A DNA stretch of 64,000 nt from Pseudomonas sp. NC02. Its GTDB lineage: Bacteria; Pseudomonadota; Gammaproteobacteria; Pseudomonadales; Pseudomonadaceae. Each line of letters opens with the position of its first letter. Position 1 is the stretch's first letter. The stretch covers positions 3,906,001 through 3,970,000 of the forward strand of contig NZ_CP025624.1 in NCBI RefSeq assembly GCF_002874965.1, written 5' to 3'. Below the pieces are notes generated by a model. It was not told the DNA's origin, searched no databases, and was given only the letters and a program-made list of their open reading frames with translations. The position numbers and the translations under genes are program-made. Positions 35,702 to 43,642 of the stretch are shown here, piece after piece.

Positions 35702-37338
35702 ACCGCTGCACCGCCTTTCTTCTCACCCTCGCGTTGTGGGCCAGCCAGGCCCAGGCCGCCGGCCTGGTGGCCAGTGTCGACCGCAGCCGCATCAATTCCG
35801 GGGAGACGGTGGAACTGACGGTGGAATCCAACGACGTCACGCTGTTCGGCAAACCGGACCTGGCGCCGCTGGACCCGCTGTTTGAAGTGAGCGGCACGCG
35901 CCAGATCAACCAGCTCACCACCCTGGGTGGCGATAACCACGCCACCACCCGCTGGATCATCACCCTGCTGCCCAAGGAGAACGGCACCGTGGTGATTCCA
36001 CCGTTACAGATCGGCGAACTCAAGACCCAGCCGATTACCCTGCAAGTGGTGGAAACCGTCAGCCAGAACACCGAGGCCCAACTGGCTCCCGTGTTCATCG
36101 AAACCAACCTCGACCAGGACAGCGTCTACGTCCAGGCCCAGGCGTTGCTGACCGTGCGCGTCTACCACTCGGTGTCGCTGTATGACGACAGCAGCCTCAC
36201 GCCGTTGCAGATCGCCGATACGCGCATCGAGCAGTTGGGCGAGTCGCGCACCTACGAGAAAGTCATCAACGGCATCCGCCACGGTGTGATCGAAACCCGC
36301 TATGCCATCTACCCGCAGCACAGCGGCACGCTGACCATTCCGACGCAGACGTTCAGCGCCACCCTGGTAGAGCCACGGCCCGCCCAGGACAACAACCCCC
36401 AGGGTTCCAAGCCCGGCAAGCTGATTCACGTCAGTTCGCCGGAGCTGTCGTTGACGGTCAAGGCCAAGCCTGCGCTGTACCCGGCGGATGCTCCCTGGCT
36501 GCCGGCCCGCAGCCTGACCCTCACGGAAAGCTGGAACCCCGAGCCCGATCACGTACAGGTGGGCGACTCCCTGACCCGCAGCCTGACCTTGAAAGCCGAA
36601 GGCCTGGCCGGCGCGCAACTGCCACCGCTGGCACTGAGCGACATCCCCGGCCTGCGCCGCTACCCGGACCAGCCGGTGCTGAGCAACCAGAACAACGACC
36701 GTGGCCTGATCGGCAGCCGTGAAGACCGCGAAGCGCTGGTGCCCAACCGCGTTGGCGCGCTTGAACTGCCGGCGGTGGACGTGGTGTGGTGGAACACCCA
36801 CGAAGACCATCTGGAACGCACCAGCCTGCCGGCGCGCACCCTGCAGGTGGCGACCAACCCGAGCCTGATCGTGGACACGCCGGCCAGCCCGACCGTGATC
36901 ACCGCGCCGGACAACGACAGCCTGTGGATCTGGCAACTGACCAGCCTGATCCTGGCCTGCACCACCCTGCTGGGCTTCGGTTTGTGGTGGCGTGCACGCT
37001 GGCAGCCGGCGATTTTGCGTGCCGCGCAAACCGGCCCGAGCCCGCGTACCTTGCTGGACGACCTCAAGCGGGCGAGCCAGGCGAATGACCCGCAGGCTAC
37101 GCGTCAGGCGCTGGATGCCTGGGCGCGACAGCAGCCGGAGACCCTGGCGGATATGGCGGCGCGGTTTGTGCCGTTGTCGGATGCGCTGGATGGGTTGAAC
37201 GGCGCGCTGTACAGCGAGAGTGGGCAGTATTGGCAGGGAGAGGAATTGTGGCGGGCGGTGAAGGCGATTCCGATGGCGGAGCGCGAGCAGGACCCTGCAG
37301 GGGATAGCACCAGCTTGCCGCCGCTGTATCCCAAATAG
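35698..37338 (+). CDS. BatD-like protein
   Basis: 546 residues from ATG 35698, overlapping the previous stop by 4 bases. It has a signal peptide (MNRCTAFLLTLALWASQAQA). A long beta-rich periplasmic part follows (VDRSRINSGETVELTVESND; GTRQINQLTTLGGDNHATTR), the BatD (DUF2381-like oxygen-tolerance) fold. One C-terminal transmembrane helix (about residues 405-425) precedes a cytoplasmic tail. This is the last gene of the MoxR operon; the REP at 37366 could end the transcript. Confidence 0.92.
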   Translation: MNRCTAFLLTLALWASQAQAAGLVASVDRSRINSGETVELTVESNDVTLFGKPDLAPLDPLFEVSGTRQINQLTTLGGDNHATTRWIITLLPKENGTVVIPPLQIGELKTQPITLQVVETVSQNTEAQLAPVFIETNLDQDSVYVQAQALLTVRVYHSVSLYDDSSLTPLQIADTRIEQLGESRTYEKVINGIRHGVIETRYAIYPQHSGTLTIPTQTFSATLVEPRPAQDNNPQGSKPGKLIHVSSPELSLTVKAKPALYPADAPWLPARSLTLTESWNPEPDHVQVGDSLTRSLTLKAEGLAGAQLPPLALSDIPGLRRYPDQPVLSNQNNDRGLIGSREDREALVPNRVGALELPAVDVVWWNTHEDHLERTSLPARTLQVATNPSLIVDTPASPTVITAPDNDSLWIWQLTSLILACTTLLGFGLWWRARWQPAILRAAQTGPSPRTLLDDLKRASQANDPQATRQALDAWARQQPETLADMAARFVPLSDALDGLNGALYSESGQYWQGEELWRAVKAIPMAEREQDPAGDSTSLPPLYPK

Positions 37339-37365
37339 CCCCCCTTGCAGAAACACCGCAAACCC

Positions 37366-37461
37366 AATGTGGGAGCGGGCTTGCTCGCGAAAGCGGTCTG
37401 TCAGTCACATATCTGCTGACTGATCTACCGCCTTCGCGAGCAAGCCCGCTCCCACATTTTT
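37366..37461. repeat. REP/BIME inverted pair, GGAGCGGGCTTGCTCGCGAA type
   Basis: The arms AATGTGGGAGCGGGCTTGCT... (26 bases) are perfectly mirrored, and the right arm ends in TTTTT on the plus strand, so it may also act as a terminator for batD. It lies between convergent genes. Confidence 0.9.
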
Positions 37462-37478
37462 GATCTGCGGCGTCTGGG

Positions 37479-39221
37479 TTACTTGCGCGCCGCCTCCCAC
37501 GACTTCAGCAACTCGTTATAACTGACCGTCTCACCCTGCGGCTTCTCATTCGCCAGCTTCGGTTTCGGCGCACCCGGCTGGTCAAACCAGTATTGCGCAT
37601 CCCGTTCTTCGTTCATTTTCGGCCCGCAAATCGGCTGCACCTTGGAGCGTTCCAGGCGCGTCATGATCGCGTCCTGATCCTTGGCCAACCCGTCCAGCGC
37701 CTGCTGCGGCGTCTTCTCTCCGCTGGCCGCCTCCGAAATATGGCTCCACCACAATTGCGCCAACCGTGGATAGTCCGGCACGTTGGTGCCGGTCGGGGTC
37801 CACTCCACCCGGGCCGGGCTGCGGTAGAACTCCACCAACCCACCGAGTTTCGGCGCCAGGTCGGTCATGGCCTGGGAGTTGATGTCAGACTCACGAATCG
37901 GCGTCAGGCCAACGATGGTTTTCTTCAGCGACACGGTTTTCGAGGTCACGAACTGCGCGTACAGCCAGGCCGCCAGTTTCTGCTTCTCGGGCGTCGACTT
38001 GAGGAAGGTCCAGGAACCTACGTCCTGATAGCCCTTCTTCATGCCCTTTTCCCAGTAAGGCCCGACGGGCGATGGCGCCATGCGCCATTTCGGCGTGCCG
38101 TCGGCGTTGACCACCGGCAGGCCCGGCTTGGTCATGTCGGCGGTAAACGCGGTGTACCAGAAGATCTGCTGGGCGATGTTGCCCTGGGACGGCACCGGAC
38201 CGGATTCGGAGAAGGTCATGCCCGCCGCTTCCGGTGGTGCATAGGCTTTCATCCAGTCCACGTATTTCTGCGTGGCATACACCGCCGCCGGGCCGTTGGT
38301 GTCGCCACCACGGGTGACGCTGGAGCCCACCGGGTGGCAATCCTCCACGCGAATGCCCCATTCGTCCACCGGCAAACCGTTGGGCAGGCCCTTGTCGCCG
38401 CCACCGGCCATGGAGAACCAGGCATCGGTGAAGCGCCAGCCCAGGGACGGGTCTTTCTTGCCGTAGTCCATGTGCCCGTAGACGCGCTTGCCGTCGATTT
38501 CCTTGACGTCTTCGCTGAAGAATTTGGCGATGTCTTCGTAGGCCGACCAGTTCACCGGCACGCCGAGTTCATAGCCGTACTTCTCCTTGAACTTGGCTTT
38601 CAGGTCTGCCCGTTCGAACCAATCGGCGCGGAACCAGTACAGGTTGGCGAACTGTTGGTCGGGCAGTTGGTAGATCTTGCCGTCGGGCGCAGTGGTGAAC
38701 GAAATACCGATGAAGTCCTTGATGTCCAGGGTGGGTGAAGTGAAGTTCTTGCCTTCGTTGGCCATCAGGTCGGTGATGGATTCTGTCTTGCCATAGCGAA
38801 AGTGCGTACCGATCAAGTCGGAATCGTTGACCCAGCCGTCATAGATATTCTTGTCGGACTGCATCTGGGTTTGCAGCTTTTCCACCACGTCGCCTTCCTG
38901 CAGCAAGTCGTGGGTCAGCTTGATCCCGGTGATTTCGCTGAAGGCCTTGGCCAGCACCTTGGATTCATACTCGTGGGTGGTGAGGGTTTCCGACACCACG
39001 TTGATCTTCATCCCACGAAACGGCTCCGCGGCCTTGATAAACCACTTCAGCTCTTCAAGCTGCTGGGCTTCGGTGAGGGTCGACGGTTTGAACTCACTGC
39101 CGATCCATTTTTTCGCAGCGTCTTCATAAGCATCCGCCCAGGCCGCAGCACTGAGCCCGCTGAGCGCCAGCACGGCCGCCAATGAAATGCTATGTCGCAG
39201 CTTATTGTTTTTATCGAACAT
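37479..39221 (-). CDS. ABC transporter substrate-binding protein, GlpV-like
   Basis: 580 residues from ATG 39221 (AGGAGGT 5 bases upstream), with signal peptide (MFDKNNKLRHSISLAAVLALSG... AWA). It is a large type-1 binding protein: LTTHEYESKVLAKAFSEITGI, LPDQQFANLYWFRADWFE, SLGWRFTDAWFSMAGGG. This long form with a C-terminal extension is typical of the glycerol-type GlpV proteins described in rhizobia. Last gene of a six-gene operon: two ATPases, two permeases, DUF2160, this. No glycerol kinase or dehydrogenase genes adjoin, so the ligand is only presumed to be a polyol-like compound. Confidence 0.92.
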   Translation of the reverse strand: MFDKNNKLRHSISLAAVLALSGLSAAAWADAYEDAAKKWIGSEFKPSTLTEAQQLEELKWFIKAAEPFRGMKINVVSETLTTHEYESKVLAKAFSEITGIKLTHDLLQEGDVVEKLQTQMQSDKNIYDGWVNDSDLIGTHFRYGKTESITDLMANEGKNFTSPTLDIKDFIGISFTTAPDGKIYQLPDQQFANLYWFRADWFERADLKAKFKEKYGYELGVPVNWSAYEDIAKFFSEDVKEIDGKRVYGHMDYGKKDPSLGWRFTDAWFSMAGGGDKGLPNGLPVDEWGIRVEDCHPVGSSVTRGGDTNGPAAVYATQKYVDWMKAYAPPEAAGMTFSESGPVPSQGNIAQQIFWYTAFTADMTKPGLPVVNADGTPKWRMAPSPVGPYWEKGMKKGYQDVGSWTFLKSTPEKQKLAAWLYAQFVTSKTVSLKKTIVGLTPIRESDINSQAMTDLAPKLGGLVEFYRSPARVEWTPTGTNVPDYPRLAQLWWSHISEAASGEKTPQQALDGLAKDQDAIMTRLERSKVQPICGPKMNEERDAQYWFDQPGAPKPKLANEKPQGETVSYNELLKSWEAARK

Positions 39222-39256
39222 AGAGACCTCCTGGTTTTGGGGTTCAAAAGGGGCAG

Positions 39257-39529
39257 CTAGCCCCAACGCATCACAGACAACAGCCACACCAGAGACAGCG
39301 CGGACGCCACCCAGATGCTCCAGCCGGTTACGCCGATCACCAACAAATGCAGGTAGGCGCTGCCGAGAAGACCGATAAACAAACGATCACCACGGGTGGT
39401 GCTGATCGGTAAAAAGCCGCGCCGGGGGATACTCGGCGAGCGCAATTCCCAGGTCGTCATGCCCACCAGCAGCAGGCCGATCGCGGCAAAGAACAGTGCG
39501 GTCGGGGTGGTCCAGGCCATCCATTCCAT
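39257..39529 (-). CDS. DUF2160 small membrane protein (GlpU-like)
   Basis: 90 residues. Two adjacent ATGs (39532, 39529) follow GAGGAG; the second has better spacing (6 bases) and is used here. The sequence EWMAWTTPTALFFAAIGLLL, GMTTWELRSPSIPRRGFLPI, TTRGDRLFIGLLGSAYLHL is DUF2160, with three hydrophobic helices. It always accompanies this ABC operon type; its role is unknown, possibly a permease accessory. Spacing to the permease is 10 bases. Confidence 0.88.
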   Translation of the reverse strand: MEWMAWTTPTALFFAAIGLLLVGMTTWELRSPSIPRRGFLPISTTRGDRLFIGLLGSAYLHLLVIGVTGWSIWVASALSLVWLLSVMRWG

Positions 39530-39539
39530 CATCGACTCC

Positions 39540-40340
39540 TCAGACCCGGCCCAGGGCAAAGCCCTTGGCCACATGGTTGCGAACAAACCAGATCACCAGC
39601 ATGCCCGGCAAAATGGTCAACACCCCCGCCGCCGCCAGCACGCCCCAGTCGATGCCGGAGGCCGAAACCGTACGGGTCATCACTGCGGCGATGGGTTTGG
39701 CGTTCACCGACGTCAGCGTGCGTGCCAGCAGGAGCTCGACCCAGGAAAACATGAAACAGAAAAACGCCGTGACGCCGATCCCCGAGCCAATCAGCGGGAT
39801 GAAGATCTTCACGAAAAACTTGGGGAAGCTGTACCCGTCGATGTAGGCCGTTTCGTCGATTTCCTTGGGCACGCCCGACATGAAACCTTCGAGAATCCAC
39901 ACCGCCAGCGGCACGTTGAACAGGCAATGGGCCAAGGCCACCGCGATATGCGTATCGAACAAGCCAATGGACGAATACAGCTGGAAGAACGGCAGCAAAA
40001 ACACCGCCGGCGGCGCCATGCGGTTGGTCAGCAACCAGAAGAACAAGTGCTTGTCGCCGAGGAAGCGGTAGCGCGAGAACGCGTAGGCCGCCGGCAGCGC
40101 CACGCTCAGGGAAATCACGGTGTTGAGGCTGACGTAGTACAGCGAGTTGAGGTAGCCGGTGTACCAGCTCGGGTCGGTGAAGATCACCTTGTAGTTGGCG
40201 AAGGTGAAGTCCTGCGGAAACAGGGTCAGGCCGCCGAGGATTTCGGTGTTGCTCTTGAAGGACATGTTCAGCAGCCAGTAGATCGGCACCAGCAGGAACA
40301 GGATGTAGACCAGCAGCGGGATTACCTTGCGCTTGCTCAT
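39540..40340 (-). CDS. ABC transporter permease, MalG/GlpQ-like
   Basis: 266 residues with six hydrophobic helices. The ATPase-contacting EAA loop reads EGFMSGVPKEIDETAYIDGY near residues 170-190, followed by SFPKFFVKIFIPLIGSGIG. N terminus MSKRKVIPLLVYILFLLVPI. It forms the heterodimeric channel with the upstream permease. GAGG lies 8 bases before the start. Fourth gene of the operon. Confidence 0.93.
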   Translation of the reverse strand: MSKRKVIPLLVYILFLLVPIYWLLNMSFKSNTEILGGLTLFPQDFTFANYKVIFTDPSWYTGYLNSLYYVSLNTVISLSVALPAAYAFSRYRFLGDKHLFFWLLTNRMAPPAVFLLPFFQLYSSIGLFDTHIAVALAHCLFNVPLAVWILEGFMSGVPKEIDETAYIDGYSFPKFFVKIFIPLIGSGIGVTAFFCFMFSWVELLLARTLTSVNAKPIAAVMTRTVSASGIDWGVLAAAGVLTILPGMLVIWFVRNHVAKGFALGRV

Positions 40341-40350
40341 GTTGGCGGCC

Positions 40351-41217
40351 TCAGCGGTTGGCGTCGGAGTGGGTCATGGCGGTGTAGAACAGCCAGGACA
40401 CCAACAGGATGATCAGGAAGTACACCAGCGAAAACGCCGCCGCCGGGCCCAGGTCGAATTGGCCTACGGCCATCTGGGTAAGCGTCTGGCTGAGGAAGGT
40501 GGTGGCGTTCCCTGGCCCGCCGCCCGTCAGCACAAACGGTTCGGTGTAGATCATGAAACTGTCCATGAAGCGCAGCATCACCGCGATCAACAGCACGCTC
40601 TTCAGTTTTGGCAACTGGATATGTCGGAACACCGCCCAGCTGGACGCCCGATCAATCCGCGCCGCCTGGTAGTACACATCCGGGATCGCCCGCAGCCCCG
40701 AGAAACACAGCAGCGCCACCAGGGACGTCCAGTGCCACACGTCCATCACCAGCACCGTGACCCAGGCGTCCATGGTGTTGGCGGCGTAGTTGTAGCTGAT
40801 GCCCATCGCATTGAGCGTGGAACCCATCAGGCCAATGTCGGCACGGCCAAAGATCTGCCAGATGGTGCCGACCACGTTCCACGGAATCAGCAGCGGAATC
40901 GCCATTACGATCAACACCAGCGACGACCATCGGCCCTTGGTGGGCATCGTCAGGGCAATCGCGATGCCCAGCGGAATCTCGATCAACAGCACACACGCCG
41001 AGTAGATGAACTGACGCAGCAGCGAGTCATGCAGGCGCGGGTCCAGCAGCACCTGTTTGTACCAGTCGGCGCCGACGAAGTAGCGGCTGGATTGGTCGAA
41101 GATGTCCTGCACCGAGTAGTTGACCACGGTCATCATCGGGATCACCGCGCTGAAGGCCACCAGCAGGAACACCGGCAATACCAGCCACCAGGCCTTGTTG
41201 TTCTGCACCTTGTTCAT
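40351..41217 (-). CDS. ABC transporter permease, MalF/GlpP-like
   Basis: 288 residues with six hydrophobic helices (WWLVLPVFLLVAFSAVIPMM first). The EAA loop is SGLRAIPDVYYQAARIDRAS followed by WAVFRHIQLPKLKSVL. Its start overlaps the stop of the second ATPase by 4 bases. Partner of the downstream permease, inner membrane. Confidence 0.93.
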   Translation of the reverse strand: MNKVQNNKAWWLVLPVFLLVAFSAVIPMMTVVNYSVQDIFDQSSRYFVGADWYKQVLLDPRLHDSLLRQFIYSACVLLIEIPLGIAIALTMPTKGRWSSLVLIVMAIPLLIPWNVVGTIWQIFGRADIGLMGSTLNAMGISYNYAANTMDAWVTVLVMDVWHWTSLVALLCFSGLRAIPDVYYQAARIDRASSWAVFRHIQLPKLKSVLLIAVMLRFMDSFMIYTEPFVLTGGGPGNATTFLSQTLTQMAVGQFDLGPAAAFSLVYFLIILLVSWLFYTAMTHSDANR

Positions 41218-42311
41218 GGCTGCACCTCCAGCAAGTAGTCATCGGCATACACCATCAGCCACTGCCCCGGAAAGCTGATGGACGCCTGGCCCTCGGGCAC
41301 CGGTTTGTCTTCGGCCAGGCGCACTTTCAACGGTGCACCATCGAGGTTGAGGGTCATGATCTTGTAGGTGCCGAGGTCTTCCACATGGGTGACTTGCGCC
41401 TGTAGCGCGTCGGGATTGTGCTCATCCCACACATGGATAAATTCCGGGCGGATGCCGACCTGCAGCCTTTTGTAAGGCGTTTCGCCAATGCGCTGCTGCA
41501 ACGCCTCGGGCAACGCCAGATGTGTCCCGGCAAAGCGCACACCGCCCGCCTCTGCCTGCACCTCAATCAGATTCATCCCAGGGCTGCCGATGAAATAGCC
41601 GACAAAGGTGTGGCTGGGCCGCTCGAACAACTCCCGGGGCGTGCCGAACTGCACGATCTGCCCGCCATACATCACCGCGATCTTGTCGGCGAAGGTCGAG
41701 GCTTCCAGTTGGTCGTGGGTCACGTAGACCATGGTGATGTTGAACTGCTCGTGGATCTGCTTGAGCTTGCGCCGCAGCTTCCATTTCAGGTGCGGGTCGA
41801 TCACCGTCAGCGGTTCGTCGAACAGGATCGCCGACACGTCATCCCGCACCAGGCCGCGGCCCATGGAGACTTTCTGCTTTTCATCGGCAGTGAGGTTGCG
41901 GGCCTTTTTGTCCAGCAGGTTTTGCAGGTCGAGCACCTCGGCAATTTCCTGCACCTTGCTGTGAATTTTCGCCTCGGCCATGCCCTGGTTTCGCAGGGGA
42001 AAAGCCAGGTTATCGAACACGGTCATGGTGTCGTACACCACCGGAAACTGGAACACCTGGGCGATGTTGCGTTTTTCCGGGGTCAGTTCGTTGACCACCT
42101 TGGCGTCGAACAGCACCTGGCCTTCGGATGGGCTGAGCAGGCCGGAGATGATGTTGAGCAAGGTCGACTTGCCGCAGCCCGACGGCCCCAGCAACGCGTA
42201 GGCGCCGCCCTGCTCCCAGACGTGGTTCATCTCGCGAATCGCGTAGTCCTCGGGGCCGTTTGGCTTTGAGCTGTAGCTGTGGGCCAGGTTCTGCAAATGG
42301 ATCTCGGCCAT
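41214..42311 (-). CDS. ABC transporter ATPase (GlpT-like, UgpC/MalK class)
   Basis: 365 residues. Walker A is GPSGCGKST, Walker B AILFDEPLTVID, with a short signature segment LTADEKQKVSMGRGL (LSGGQ replaced by LTADE, as in the second ATPase of glp-type operons). A MalK-like C-terminal regulatory domain follows (IRPEFIHV). It works as a heterodimer with the other ATPase. Its start overlaps the preceding stop (TGATG). Confidence 0.93.
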   Translation of the reverse strand: MAEIHLQNLAHSYSSKPNGPEDYAIREMNHVWEQGGAYALLGPSGCGKSTLLNIISGLLSPSEGQVLFDAKVVNELTPEKRNIAQVFQFPVVYDTMTVFDNLAFPLRNQGMAEAKIHSKVQEIAEVLDLQNLLDKKARNLTADEKQKVSMGRGLVRDDVSAILFDEPLTVIDPHLKWKLRRKLKQIHEQFNITMVYVTHDQLEASTFADKIAVMYGGQIVQFGTPRELFERPSHTFVGYFIGSPGMNLIEVQAEAGGVRFAGTHLALPEALQQRIGETPYKRLQVGIRPEFIHVWDEHNPDALQAQVTHVEDLGTYKIMTLNLDGAPLKVRLAEDKPVPEGQASISFPGQWLMVYADDYLLEVQP

Positions 42312-43405
42312 CAGGCAACCCTCGCGACACGTCGGCCCGGAGCCTGGACCAGACGTCCCTGACCATCGAACACAAACAGTTTGTGGGTAGGGATATAGAT
42401 GCGGATCGGCGCGTCGACGTCGTACTCATGCACGCCGGGCAAATGCAGCACCAGCAAGAAGTGTTCGCTGCGCACATGCAGGAAGGTTTCCGAGCCACTG
42501 ATCTCGGCGACTTCCACGGTCACTGCCAGCTCCAGGTCATCGTCGTTGCTCGGCACCAGGCTGATATGGCTGGGACGCACGCCAAAGCGAAACTCGCCCT
42601 CACCGATGGGCCGCAGGTCGACGTTCAGCGGGAAGTGCACGAAGTTGGCGAAGCTCACTTCATTGCCACTGATGCGCCCGGGCATCAGGTTGATCGGCGG
42701 CTCGGAAAACAGCTCGGCCGCCAGCACGGTTTGCGGCTGGTGATAGACCTCGGCGGCCTTGCCGCTCTGGATCACCCGGCCCTCGTGGAGAATCGTGGTG
42801 GTACCGCCCAGGGCCAGGGCTTCGTTGGGTTCGGTGGTGGCGTAGATGGCGATGGTGTGACGCGCCTTGAACAGCTCGCGCATTTCCTGGCGCAGTTCTT
42901 CGCGCAGTTTGTAGTCCAGGTTCACCAGGGGCTCATCGAACAGAATCAGCTCGGCATCCTTGACCAGCGCCCGGGCCATGGCGGTGCGTTGCTGCTGGCC
43001 GCCGGAGAGTTCCAGGGGGTGACGCTGGAGGAATTTCTCGATGCGCAGCATTTTCGCGGTTTCGAGGACTTTGCTCTGGATCTGCTCGGCAGAGACTCCG
43101 GCCTGGCGCAGCGGCGAGGCGATGTTCTCGAACACGGTCATGGTCGGGTAGTTGATGAACTGCTGATAGACCATCGACACATTGCGCAGGCGCACCGGCT
43201 TCTGGGTGACGTCCACGCCATTCATCAGGATGCGCCCGCTGTCAGGCTTGTCCAGGCCGGCCATCAGGCGCATCAGGCTGGTCTTGCCGGAGAGCGTGCG
43301 GCCCAGCAATACATTGAAGGAACCGGCTTCGAAACGCAGGTTGGCGTCGTCGATCCAGGTTTGGCCTTCGACAACGCGAGTGACGTGCTCCAGGGTCAAT
43401 GACAT
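42311..43405 (-). CDS. ABC transporter ATPase (GlpS-like, UgpC/MalK class)
   Basis: 364 residues, first gene of the operon. Walker A is GRTLSGKTSL, in which the usual P-loop glycine/serine pattern is altered. The ABC signature LSGGQQQRTAMARAL and Walker B AELILFDEPLVNLD are canonical, and the C-terminal domain (GVRPSHISL) is MalK-like. The altered P-loop alongside a canonical signature, with the reverse in the partner, is typical of paired ATPases with one composite active site. AAGG lies upstream of ATG 43405. A sigma-54 promoter at 43450-43465 lies 45 bases upstream. Confidence 0.92.
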   Translation of the reverse strand: MSLTLEHVTRVVEGQTWIDDANLRFEAGSFNVLLGRTLSGKTSLMRLMAGLDKPDSGRILMNGVDVTQKPVRLRNVSMVYQQFINYPTMTVFENIASPLRQAGVSAEQIQSKVLETAKMLRIEKFLQRHPLELSGGQQQRTAMARALVKDAELILFDEPLVNLDYKLREELRQEMRELFKARHTIAIYATTEPNEALALGGTTTILHEGRVIQSGKAAEVYHQPQTVLAAELFSEPPINLMPGRISGNEVSFANFVHFPLNVDLRPIGEGEFRFGVRPSHISLVPSNDDDLELAVTVEVAEISGSETFLHVRSEHFLLVLHLPGVHEYDVDAPIRIYIPTHKLFVFDGQGRLVQAPGRRVARVA

Positions 43406-43449
43406 GACACGACCTTTTTATTATTGGAATGGTTCTGGCAGGAGCACAG

Positions 43450-43465
43450 AGCGAGTTCCGTGCCA
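43450..43465 (-). promoter_or_regulatory. Sigma-54 (RpoN) promoter of the ABC operon
   Basis: On the minus strand the sequence is TGGCACGGAACTCGCT, matching the -24/-12 consensus TGGCACG-N4-TTGC with a single mismatch (TCGC). It points to the ATPase start at 43405, and a dedicated sigma-54 activator is encoded divergently. Confidence 0.78.
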
Positions 43466-43518
43466 ACAACCCAAACCTCAGGCCGGTCAACGAGTTAGGC
43501 AAAACAGCGATTCGCCTC

Positions 43519-43598
43519 TGAACAGAAATGAACAGGTCAGGCTGAACAACTGAACAATCGGCGGGTTGACAATGAACAGTTCTGAACAACACTGAACG
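43519..43598. promoter_or_regulatory. Array of TGAACA repeats, putative activator binding sites
   Basis: TGAACA begins at 43519, 43529, 43543, 43551, 43573 and 43583, with a seventh copy (TGAACG) at 43593. Runs with exact 10-base steps occur at both ends. The array lies 54-148 bases upstream of the sigma-54 promoter, the normal place for enhancer sites, and just ahead of the activator gene, so it may also serve autoregulation. The repeats are directly visible; the binding is inferred. Confidence 0.6.
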
Positions 43599-43642
43599 GG
43601 CCTTCCGCACCCCAGAACAACAATAAAGCAAGGGTCACCGCC

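Noticed and set aside
43519..43598. TGAACA repeats considered as a CRISPR-like array
   Set aside because: Repeats are only 6 bases with irregular spacing, no cas genes are present, and the location between a sigma-54 promoter and its activator fits binding sites.
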